A stretch of 9,577 nt of DNA from Pseudomonadota bacterium (GTDB lineage Bacteria; Pseudomonadota; Gammaproteobacteria; Steroidobacterales; Steroidobacteraceae), in the NCBI GenBank assembly GCA_021781775.1, contig JAJXWE010000029.1:1-9577 (forward strand), in the 5' to 3' direction. Within the stretch, counting starts at the first letter, position 1, and each line of letters opens with the position of its first letter. The position numbers and the translations under genes are program-made. The notes under the pieces are model-generated. The model made no database searches. It was not told where the DNA came from and saw only the letters and a program-made list of their open reading frames with translations. Positions 1-5,703 of the stretch are shown piece after piece.

Positions 1-1915
1 GAACAGCCCAGAAACCGCATCGAACCCCGCTTCCGACCGCCAGACGCACGGCTTCCAAGCGGAGGTTCGCGAGCTGCTGAAGCTCATGATCCACTCCCTG
101 TACAGCCACCGGGAGATCTTCCTGCGTGAGCTGATCTCCAATGCCTCGGATGCAAATGATCGGCTGCGCTTCGCGGCGATCGGCGCCCCGGAGTTGCTCG
201 AGAACGCCCCGGAGCTGGAAATCCGCATCGAGGCCGATCCCGAGGCGGGCACCGTCACGATCATGGACAACGGCATCGGCATGACGCGCGAGGAGGCCGT
301 CGCCAATCTCGGCACCATTGCCCGATCCGGAACCGCGGAGTTTTTCCGTTCCCTTTCCGGCGAGCGCCAGAAAGATGCGCAGCTGATCGGCCAGTTCGGC
401 GTGGGCTTCTACTCGGCGTTCATCGTCGCCGACCGGGTCGAGGTGCTCTCGCGCCGAGCCGGGCAGAGCGCGGCGGCCGCGGTGCGCTGGGAATCGCGCG
501 CCGACGGCGAATTTACCGTGGAGACGGTCACACGCGAGGCACGTGGCACGGCGGTCAAGCTGTACCTGAAGTCCGAGGCGAAGGAGTTCGCCGATCCGTT
601 TCGGCTGCGCTCGCTGATCCGCCGCTACTCCGATCACATCGCCTTCCCGGTGCGCATGCGCAAGGAGGGCGAGGCCTCGCTCGAGTACGAGACCGTCAAC
701 CAGGCCACCGCGCTGTGGGTGCGCTCGCGCGCGGAGATCCCGGACGAGGAGTACCGGCAGTTCTATCAGCATCTGGCGCACGACTTCACCGAGCCGTTGA
801 CCTGGAGCCACAATCGGGTCGAGGGTAAGCGCGAGTACACGAGCCTGCTGTACATACCGGGTCGGGCGCCCTTCGACCTGTGGCAGCGCGAGGCTGCCCA
901 CGGCCTGAAGCTGTACGTGAGGCGTGTGTTCATCATGGACGACGCCGAGCAGTTCCTGCCCCTGTACCTGCGCTTCGTCAAGGGAGTGGTCGATTCGAGC
1001 GACCTGCCGCTGAACGTCTCGCGCGAGCTGCTGCAGCGCGAGCCGGAGGTCGAGGCGATCCGCTCCAGCCTCACCAAGCGCGTGCTCGATATGCTCGCCA
1101 AGCTCGCCGAGGACGAGTCTGACAAGTACGCCGCATTCTGGAAGGAGTTCGGCCTGGTGCTTAAGGAGGGCGTCGGCCAGGACACGGTCAATCGAGCCGC
1201 GTTGCTGCCGCTTCTGCGCTTTGCGAGTACGTATGACGCGGGCGATGAGCCGCACACGAGTCTCGCCCAGTACGTGACGCGCATGAAGGTGGGCCAGGAG
1301 CGCATTTACTACATCGCGGCCGAGAGTGTCTCCGCCGCGCGACGCAGTCCCTACATCGAGCGGCTCACCGAGCGCGGCATCGAGGTGTTGCTGCTCGCCG
1401 ATCGCATCGACGAGTGGATGATGGGGCAGCTCGAGGAATTCGATGGCAAGCGGTTCAAGGATGCCGCGCGCGGGGACCTTGAGCTCGGCCCGTTGGAAAG
1501 CGAGACGGACCGGCGCGAGCGCGACGAGGCACTGAAGGAGAGCAAGGGGTTGCTGAAGCGCATCAAGGACGCCCTCGGCGAGCGTGTGCTGGAAGTGCGC
1601 CCCAGTACCCGTCTGAAGGACTCGCCGGCCTGCCTGGTGCGGGCCGAGCATGACCTGGGCGCCGGGATGCGCAAGATTATGGCCGCCGCCGGTCAGAAGG
1701 TACCCGAGTCCAAGCCGGCGCTGGAGCTGAACGCGTCGCATCCGCTGGTGCGCTATCTGGACGGTCTCGCCGATGCCGGCCGCTTCGAGTCGCTCGCGCT
1801 GCTGCTCTATGAACAGGCAGAACTCGCCGAGGGCGGCGAACTGGGCAATCCCGCGGAGTTCGTGCAGCGTCTGAATCGCTTGCTCGTCGAACTCGCTGCG
1901 GGTCACGCCGCGTGA
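1..1915 (+). CDS. htpG: HtpG, Hsp90-family molecular chaperone (5' end outside window)
   Basis: ATP-dependent cytosolic chaperone that remodels client proteins as a homodimer. The frame is open from base 2 and the family's N-terminal block (THGFQAEVRELLKLMIHSLY) lies before the first in-window ATG at base 86, so that ATG is not the start. No ATG, GTG or TTG occurs in frame before it. Base 1 is a G and could be the last base of an ATG, so almost the whole protein may be present: 637 residues in the window, against about 624 for E. coli HtpG. Counting from the codon at base 2, the GHKL ATPase shows RELISNASDA with the expected catalytic Glu near 43 and Mg-binding Asn near 47, DNGIGMT at 89-95, and the lid motif GQFGVGFYSAF at 130-140. 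The middle domain carries the Hsp90 signature SSDLPLNVSRELLQ, and a C-terminal dimerisation region follows. The stop overlaps the start of the next gene. Identification is secure; only the exact start is unknown. Confidence 0.97.
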   Translation, partial: NSPETASNPASDRQTHGFQAEVRELLKLMIHSLYSHREIFLRELISNASDANDRLRFAAIGAPELLENAPELEIRIEADPEAGTVTIMDNGIGMTREEAVANLGTIARSGTAEFFRSLSGERQKDAQLIGQFGVGFYSAFIVADRVEVLSRRAGQSAAAAVRWESRADGEFTVETVTREARGTAVKLYLKSEAKEFADPFRLRSLIRRYSDHIAFPVRMRKEGEASLEYETVNQATALWVRSRAEIPDEEYRQFYQHLAHDFTEPLTWSHNRVEGKREYTSLLYIPGRAPFDLWQREAAHGLKLYVRRVFIMDDAEQFLPLYLRFVKGVVDSSDLPLNVSRELLQREPEVEAIRSSLTKRVLDMLAKLAEDESDKYAAFWKEFGLVLKEGVGQDTVNRAALLPLLRFASTYDAGDEPHTSLAQYVTRMKVGQERIYYIAAESVSAARRSPYIERLTERGIEVLLLADRIDEWMMGQLEEFDGKRFKDAARGDLELGPLESETDRRERDEALKESKGLLKRIKDALGERVLEVRPSTRLKDSPACLVRAEHDLGAGMRKIMAAAGQKVPESKPALELNASHPLVRYLDGLADAGRFESLALLLYEQAELAEGGELGNPAEFVQRLNRLLVELAAGHAA

Positions 1916-2550
1916 CGCTGCCGGGCAGCGAGCGGCTGTTCATCCCCGGGCCGGCCGGTCGTCTGGAGGCCCTGGTGGAAACGCCGGTCGGTGGCGGCAC
2001 GGCCGGCGCGTTCGGCGTGGTCTGCCATCCTCACCCCCTGTACGGTGGAACGCTCGAGAACAAGGTCGTCTATACACTGGCACGTGCCTTCTCGAGCTGC
2101 GGCGCGCCCGTGATCCGCTTCAATTTCCGTGGTGTCGGGACGAGCGAGGGGCGTTACGACGAGGGTCGGGGCGAGACGCTCGATACGCTCGCCGCGATCG
2201 CCTATGGCCAGAGCCGCTGGCCCGCCGCAGTGCTCTGGCTGGCGGGTTTCTCATTCGGCGGTGCGGTGGCAGTGCGGGCTGCGGCCACGGCGTTGCCGCG
2301 GGCCTTGGTGCTGGTGGCCCCGGGCATCACGCGAGTGGCGATGGACGGGGCGCCCTCGCCGCGCTGTCCCTGGATGGTGGCCCAGGGGGATGCGGACGAG
2401 GTGATCGAGCCGGCCGCGGTGCTGCAGTGGGCGGCGCGTCAGCAGACCCCGCCGGTGCTGCGCACCTTCCCCGGGGCGGGGCATTTCTTCCATGGACGCC
2501 TGCACGAGTTGCGTGAGGCCGTCGTGCAGTTTCTGAATCAGGCCGCCTGA
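1912..2550 (+). CDS. Small alpha/beta hydrolase (COG2945-like)
   Basis: Predicted serine hydrolase of 212 residues, a single alpha/beta-hydrolase fold with no signal peptide, so probably cytosolic. Visible motifs are HPHPLYGG (39-46, oxyanion-hole region), NFRGVGTSEG (71-80) and the nucleophile elbow GFSFGG (112-117) with Ser114. The rest of the triad is probably Asp160 in QGDADEV and His191 in GAGHFFHG. Length and motifs match the family of short dienelactone-hydrolase-like proteins whose natural substrate is generally unknown. The start is a GTG whose last two bases belong to the htpG stop (GTGA overlap), with no convincing Shine-Dalgarno sequence, which suggests translational coupling to htpG. 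An esterase or thioesterase activity is possible, but the sequence does not show the substrate. The fold call is confident and the function is not. Confidence 0.88.
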   Translation: MTLPGSERLFIPGPAGRLEALVETPVGGGTAGAFGVVCHPHPLYGGTLENKVVYTLARAFSSCGAPVIRFNFRGVGTSEGRYDEGRGETLDTLAAIAYGQSRWPAAVLWLAGFSFGGAVAVRAAATALPRALVLVAPGITRVAMDGAPSPRCPWMVAQGDADEVIEPAAVLQWAARQQTPPVLRTFPGAGHFFHGRLHELREAVVQFLNQAA

Positions 2551-2586
2551 GGGGCGCCGGAGCGCGCCGGGCGGGGGGGGAAGTGA

Positions 2587-2611
2587 ACGGGGTTCGCTCC
2601 GCGAACCCCGT
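2587..2611. terminator. Perfect hairpin between convergent genes, candidate bidirectional terminator
   Basis: A perfect 11-bp inverted repeat (ACGGGGTTCGC / GCGAACCCCGT) with a 3-base TCC loop lies between the convergent hydrolase (stop 37 bp to the left) and HU (stop 25 bp to the right). Its position and strength fit transcription termination for both genes. Neither strand has a U-tract after the stem; on the - strand a run of C follows. If it acts as a terminator it is not a classical intrinsic one, and it might instead act as an mRNA 3'-end stabiliser. Confidence 0.5.
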
Positions 2612-2635
2612 CAACCCTCACGCTTCAGTGCGCGA

Positions 2636-2950
2636 TCAAGAATTGACCATTGCCTTGAGGTTCTTCAGCGGCATCACGCGGACCTTCTTGCTGGCCGGCT
2701 TTGCCTTGAACATCATCTTCTCACCCGTGAACGGGTTGACCCCTTCGCGCGCCTTCGTGGCCGGCTTCTTCACGACCTTCATTTTCAGCAGCCCAGGCAT
2801 GGTGAACAGGCCGTTGCTGCGCAGGCTCTTCTTGATCACGCCGTTCAGCGAATCGAACACACCGCCGACCTGCTTACGCGAGAGCCCCGTGTCTTTGGAA
2901 ATTTGAGTCAGGACTTCCGACTTGGTCGGAGCGCTACCCTTTTTCGCCAT
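2636..2950 (-). CDS. HU-family DNA-binding (histone-like) protein
   Basis: Nucleoid-associated protein of the HU/IHF superfamily that binds and bends DNA as a dimer. The 104-residue product is basic. It has the N-terminal helical dimerisation part (SEVLTQISKDTGLSRKQV, about 11-28, then VFDSLNGVIKKSL), the beta segment around GLFTMPGLLKMKVVKKPATK, and the DNA-contacting arm with NPFTGE at 72-77. The Pro in this motif corresponds to the intercalating Pro of the RNPxTG element. It is about 14 residues longer than typical 90-residue HU, with a Lys-rich N-terminus and a C-terminal basic block (FKAKPASKKVRVMPLKNLKAM). The arm reads GVNPFTGEKMMFKAKP rather than the usual GRNPxTGxxIxIPA, so it is a divergent HU-like paralog and not canonical HupA/HupB. 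The ATG start is supported by AGGAG nine bases upstream. The gene stands alone, with its own promoter. Confidence 0.92.
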   Translation of the reverse strand: MAKKGSAPTKSEVLTQISKDTGLSRKQVGGVFDSLNGVIKKSLRSNGLFTMPGLLKMKVVKKPATKAREGVNPFTGEKMMFKAKPASKKVRVMPLKNLKAMVNS

Positions 2951-2959
2951 ATTGCGCCA

Positions 2960-2964
2960 CTCCT
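2960..2964 (-). promoter_or_regulatory. Ribosome binding site of the HU-like gene
   Basis: On the - strand, AGGAG lies nine bases before the ATG that starts the HU-like gene. The strong match fixes that start and fits high expression. Confidence 0.75.
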
Positions 2965-3020
2965 CGAATGAATGAATGTGCGCGCTGTTGTGCAGCCACG
3001 CAACGTAAGAAACGCCGCGG

Positions 3021-3059
3021 AAAATAGCACATGGGCGAGCCTGCGCAACTGTTTTTTTT
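3021..3059 (-). promoter_or_regulatory. Sigma-70-type promoter of the HU-like gene with A-tract UP-like element
   Basis: Reading the - strand: an A8 tract (complement of 3052-3059) lies three bases before TTGCGC (3048-3043, -35-like), then a 16-base spacer, then TATTTT (3026-3021, -10-like) preceded directly by TGC (3029-3027), an extended -10. Transcription would start near 3014, giving a leader of about 64 bases. The A-tract position matches the proximal UP-element site bound by the RNA polymerase alpha subunit. This is read by eye from consensus and has not been tested. Confidence 0.55.
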
Positions 3060-3087
3060 GCTCACGAGCATGCTGAAACGGCTTTTT

Positions 3088-3441
3088 TCAAAGGGTTTTG
3101 CATGCCGACGGCAGCGCGGCTCGGATTTTGCCTGGGAATTGCTCGGCCGCTGCGGCCCCGTTCTGAATCAAGACGTCCTTGAGGCGGCTTTTTGCGCCAC
3201 GGAGCAGCGAAAGATCCGTCTTCGGCACGCCAAGTGCATGCGCGAGGACGCGGAGCATGCGTTCGTTCGCAGCCCCTTCCACTGGAGCGGCAGACACCCT
3301 CACGAGGAGTCTCCCGTCGTGTACGCCGTCAATACACTCGCGCGACGAACGCGTCTGAATACGCACGCGCAACACACAGTCGCGCCCGCGAATCTCCAGC
3401 CAGCCCGGGATCTTGGCGCTCTTGGTTGATGTAGGGTGCAC
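3088..3441 (-). CDS. yggU: YggU-like DUF167 (UPF0235) family protein
   Basis: Small soluble protein (117 residues) of the DUF167/YggU family, function unknown. The family core is clear: VRVSAAPVEGAANERML at about 47-63, and the GAKSRLKDVLI segment at about 82-92, matching the conserved G-x-x-S-R-x-K pattern. The domain is preceded by about 14 residues of variable N-terminus and followed by a low-complexity tail (NGAAAAEQFPGKIRAALPSACKTL) beyond the usual end. The start is a GTG with only a weak ribosome binding site, so the exact N-terminus is uncertain. It is the last gene of the - strand group, 52 bases after yggT. The same yggT-yggU adjacency is common in proteobacteria. An A-rich run overlaps its stop codon. 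The family call is firm; no biochemical role can be given. Confidence 0.9.
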   Translation of the reverse strand: MHPTSTKSAKIPGWLEIRGRDCVLRVRIQTRSSRECIDGVHDGRLLVRVSAAPVEGAANERMLRVLAHALGVPKTDLSLLRGAKSRLKDVLIQNGAAAAEQFPGKIRAALPSACKTL

Positions 3442-3493
3442 GGCGCGGTTCAGCTTCGAACAGCACGCCCGCTTCTCGCGGTCGGCCGTGGGC

Positions 3494-4024
3494 TCACAGG
3501 TGCAGCAGGATCAGCAGCGCCTGGATGAGGATGCAGGCCCACAGCGGCGAGAGATCGATGCCGGCGATGGCCGGAATCACGCGCCGGAACGGCCGCAGCA
3601 CCGGCTCGCACAGCGCGCTCAGGAGCGACTGCAGCGGTGAGTAGCCCCCGGGTGCCACCAGGCTGAGCAGCGCATAAAGGATGATGGCGTAGAAATACGT
3701 CTGCAGCAGAATCGAGGTGATTTCGAGCGCAACCGCGTGCAGCCAGACCCAGGGACCGACCCAGCCGATGCCCTGGAAGCCGAACTGGACCGCGACTTCG
3801 ACCGCGGCAACCGCCACGACCGCCACCACCGAGGCGGTGTCGACCTTGCCGATCGGCGGCAGCACGCGGCGCAGCGGCAGAACCAGCGGATTGGTCAGAC
3901 GGACGATCGCCTGGCTGAGCGGATTGCGGAAGTCGGCGCGGGCGAGCTGCAGCAGCAGTCGCGCCATCACGACGAACAGCGCAAGGGAGAGCAGCGTCTC
4001 GACGATGTAGATAAGGGCGCTCAT
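3494..4024 (-). CDS. yggT: YggT-family integral membrane protein
   Basis: Inner-membrane protein of 176 residues with two copies of the YGGT domain. The repeats align by eye: FRNPLSQAIVRLTNPLVLPLRR (from about residue 32) and YSPLQSLLSALCEPVLRPFRR (from about 128), each with the conserved N/E-P-x-L-x-P-x-R-R pattern followed by a Pro- and Ile-rich stretch and an Asp. Hydrophobic membrane segments are seen at about 4-27, 65-82, 98-123 and 158-176. Its molecular function is not established; family members have been linked to osmotic tolerance and to membrane or division processes. The ATG start has a modest GGGGA upstream and lies 21 bases after proC, so the two are almost certainly co-transcribed. 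Assignment is confident, role uncertain. Confidence 0.94.
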   Translation of the reverse strand: MSALIYIVETLLSLALFVVMARLLLQLARADFRNPLSQAIVRLTNPLVLPLRRVLPPIGKVDTASVVAVVAVAAVEVAVQFGFQGIGWVGPWVWLHAVALEITSILLQTYFYAIILYALLSLVAPGGYSPLQSLLSALCEPVLRPFRRVIPAIAGIDLSPLWACILIQALLILLHL

Positions 4025-4045
4025 GGGCGGTATCCCCAGGTCGGT

Positions 4046-4873
4046 TCAGGCGGAGCGGATCTGCTCGGCGAGCTGCCGGCTGCGCGCCGCCGCGGCCTGG
4101 GCCGCCTGCACGACAATCTGGCCGAAGTTCGCCGCCTCGAAGCTGCGTAGCGCAGCTTCGGTGGTCCCGCCCTTGGAGGTGACCTGCGCACGCAGTAGCG
4201 CCAGATCGCCCGCGCCGCTGTGCGCGAGCAGACCCGCGCCGTACAGCGTCGCGACGCTCAGGGTGCGCGCCGCAGCGGCGGGCAAGCCCATGTCGGTTCC
4301 GGCCTGCGCCAGCCATTCGGCGAGCAGAAAGAAGTACGCCGGCCCGCTGCCGGAGATCGCCGTGACCACATCGAGCGCTTCCTCCGTGTCGAGCCGCACA
4401 ACCTCGCCGACGGCGCGCAGGATCTGCTCGGCGCGGTCCGCATGCGCGGGGTTGCACTGCGGCGGGACAAACAATCCCGTCACGCCGGCGCCCACCAGGG
4501 CAGGGCGGTTGGGCATCGCGCGCAGTACCGGGACCTGCGGGCCGCACCAGTGCTGCAGGACCGAGAGGCGCACGCCCGCCACGACCGACAGCACGATCGG
4601 CCGGCTGCGGGCGAGTTCGGCGGCGAGCGGGCTCAAAACCGAACCAGCGTCCTGAGGCTTCACGGCGAGCACGACCACCTGCGCGCCGCGAACGGCCGCG
4701 GCATTGTCCGCCGTCGCACTGAGACCGAAATCGAGCTGCAGCGCCGTGCACGCCGCCGGATCCCGCTCCCCGACGCGCACCCGCTCGGGTCGCATGCCTT
4801 GGCGCAGCAGTCCGCCGATCAGCGCGCGACCCATGTTGCCGCCCCCGAGCACCGCCAGATCAAAATGGTTCAT
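4046..4873 (-). CDS. proC: Pyrroline-5-carboxylate reductase
   Basis: Catalyses the last step of proline synthesis, NAD(P)H-dependent reduction of 1-pyrroline-5-carboxylate to L-proline, in the cytosol. At 275 residues the length is normal. The N-terminal Rossmann fold begins with the dinucleotide-binding loop GGGNMG (10-15), followed by AVKPQ (70-74) and RAMPNRPA (118-125). The C-terminal dimerisation and active-site domain has SGSGPAYFF (174-182) and the signature VTSKGGTTEAAL (231-242). In the Pro-Asn loop the usual MPNTPA reads MPNRPA. The ATG start lies 43 bases after the yggS stop. No clear Shine-Dalgarno sequence is present, and a -10-like TACAAT (complement of 4883-4888) lies just upstream, so a second near-leaderless transcript is conceivable. 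It sits between the PLP protein YggS and YggT, as in many proteobacteria. Confidence 0.97.
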   Translation of the reverse strand: MNHFDLAVLGGGNMGRALIGGLLRQGMRPERVRVGERDPAACTALQLDFGLSATADNAAAVRGAQVVVLAVKPQDAGSVLSPLAAELARSRPIVLSVVAGVRLSVLQHWCGPQVPVLRAMPNRPALVGAGVTGLFVPPQCNPAHADRAEQILRAVGEVVRLDTEEALDVVTAISGSGPAYFFLLAEWLAQAGTDMGLPAAAARTLSVATLYGAGLLAHSGAGDLALLRAQVTSKGGTTEAALRSFEAANFGQIVVQAAQAAAARSRQLAEQIRSA

Positions 4874-4916
4874 AGGCGATCGATTGTAACGGCTGGCGCG
4901 TGCCGACGCGCTGTGT

Positions 4917-5621
4917 TCACGCCGGCGCCGAGCGCGGTCCGAACAGGGCGGTGCCGATGCGCACCACCGTGGCGCCCTCGAGGATGGCGCTCTCGAAATC
5001 CCCGCTCATGCCCATCGAGAGCGTGTCCAGCGCGGCGCCACGGGCGTTCAGCACGTCGCGCAGCTCGCGCAGCCGCGCGAACCATGCCTGTTGGCGACTC
5101 GGATCGGTCTCCGCCGGCGGCAGGCACATCAGGCCGCGCAGGCGCAATCGCGGCAGCGGGCCCACGGCCGCCGCGAGCGCCGGCAGCTCCCCGGGCGCCA
5201 CGCCTGCCTTGCTCATCTCCCCGCCGAGATTGACCTGGAGGCACACATTGAGGGGCGGAAGGTGCACCGAGCGTTGCGCGGAGAGCCGCTCGGCAAGGTG
5301 CAGCCGGTCGAGTCCATGGACCCACTGGAAGCGCTCGGCGATCGGGCCCGTCTTGTTGGCCTGCAGCCGCCCGATGAAGTGCCACGTCAGTGACAGGTGC
5401 TCGAGCTCCGCCATCTTGCCGAGCGCCTCGTTGAGGTAGCTCTCGCCGAAATCAGTGACGCCGGCGGCTGCGGCCGCGCTGATCGTTGCGGCGGGCTGGG
5501 CCTTGGACGCGGCCAGAAGTGTGATCTCGGCCACATTTCGGCCTGCGCGCTCGGCTGCGGCTGCGATCTGCGCGCGCAGCGCGTGTACGCGATCCGGTAA
5601 ATTCTGCGAAGCCCTTATCAT
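4917..5621 (-). CDS. yggS: YggS/PLPBP family pyridoxal-5'-phosphate homeostasis protein
   Basis: Cytosolic PLP-binding protein with an alanine-racemase-like TIM barrel fold. It has no known enzymatic activity; family members keep PLP pools and amino-acid metabolism balanced. The 234-residue product shows the PLP Schiff-base lysine as Lys40 in LLAASKAQ, then FGESYLNEA (58-66), WHFIGRLQANK (80-90), the Ser/Met loop LSMGMSGDFESAI (201-213) and the phosphate-binding end RIGTALFG (221-228). It is the first gene of the leftward group and is divergent from pilT. The ATG start is placed by family alignment. The only good purine-rich site (GGAGG, complement of 5637-5641) is 15 bases away, longer than usual. 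Adjacency to proC fits the known YggS and proline-metabolism clustering. High confidence. Confidence 0.96.
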   Translation of the reverse strand: MIRASQNLPDRVHALRAQIAAAAERAGRNVAEITLLAASKAQPAATISAAAAAGVTDFGESYLNEALGKMAELEHLSLTWHFIGRLQANKTGPIAERFQWVHGLDRLHLAERLSAQRSVHLPPLNVCLQVNLGGEMSKAGVAPGELPALAAAVGPLPRLRLRGLMCLPPAETDPSRQQAWFARLRELRDVLNARGAALDTLSMGMSGDFESAILEGATVVRIGTALFGPRSAPA

Positions 5622-5703
5622 ATGGATGTCTGGACCCCTCCGTTATACTGCGGCGACCGGTCAGGCGCGGGATGCGCTCGAACCTACTCCGATCGGAGAT
5701 CCG
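5622..5703. promoter_or_regulatory. Divergent yggS / pilT intergenic promoter region
   Basis: This 82-base spacer must hold promoters for both directions. A TATACT at 5644-5649 is a plausible -10 for pilT (start near 5656, leader of about 47 bases), although no good -35 is present: TGGATG at 5623-5628 is a poor match. The overlapping complement reads TATAAC and could be a -10 for yggS, also without a clear -35. I see no convincing sigma-54 element (GG-N10-GC). The hexamers are only suggestive. Confidence 0.4.
5687..5698 (+). promoter_or_regulatory. Palindrome containing the pilT ribosome binding site
   Basis: CTCCGATCGGAG is a perfect 12-bp palindrome whose right arm, GGAG (5695-5698), is the Shine-Dalgarno sequence of pilT, five bases before its ATG. 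In RNA the CTCC arm can pair with GGAG around a GATC loop and hide the ribosome binding site. It could alternatively be a dyad operator. The RBS assignment supports the ATG at 5704 as the start. Confidence 0.45.

Noticed and set aside
2966..2978. Three GAAT tetranucleotide repeats in the HU leader
   Set aside because: Three units is too few to suggest a phase-variable tract, and the repeat lies outside the reading frame and ribosome site.
3061..3088. Possible + strand intrinsic terminator (short GC stem followed by six T)
   Set aside because: The stem is only about 4 bp with a wobble pair and no + strand gene precedes it. The T-runs are better explained as A-tracts upstream of the HU promoter.
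3031..3429. 132-codon + strand frame opposite yggU
   Set aside because: It is antisense to the conserved DUF167 gene and the HU promoter, with no ribosome site or recognisable domain.
3450..4751. 433-codon - strand frame spanning proC and yggT
   Set aside because: It is out of frame with two clearly recognisable genes on the same strand, is Arg/Ala/Gly-rich, and has no domain features.
5455..5703. In-frame upstream extension of pilT to an ATG at 5455
   Set aside because: It would overlap the conserved 5' part of yggS by about 167 bases, and the extra sequence has no PilT similarity. The ATG at 5704 has an SD and the family N-terminus.
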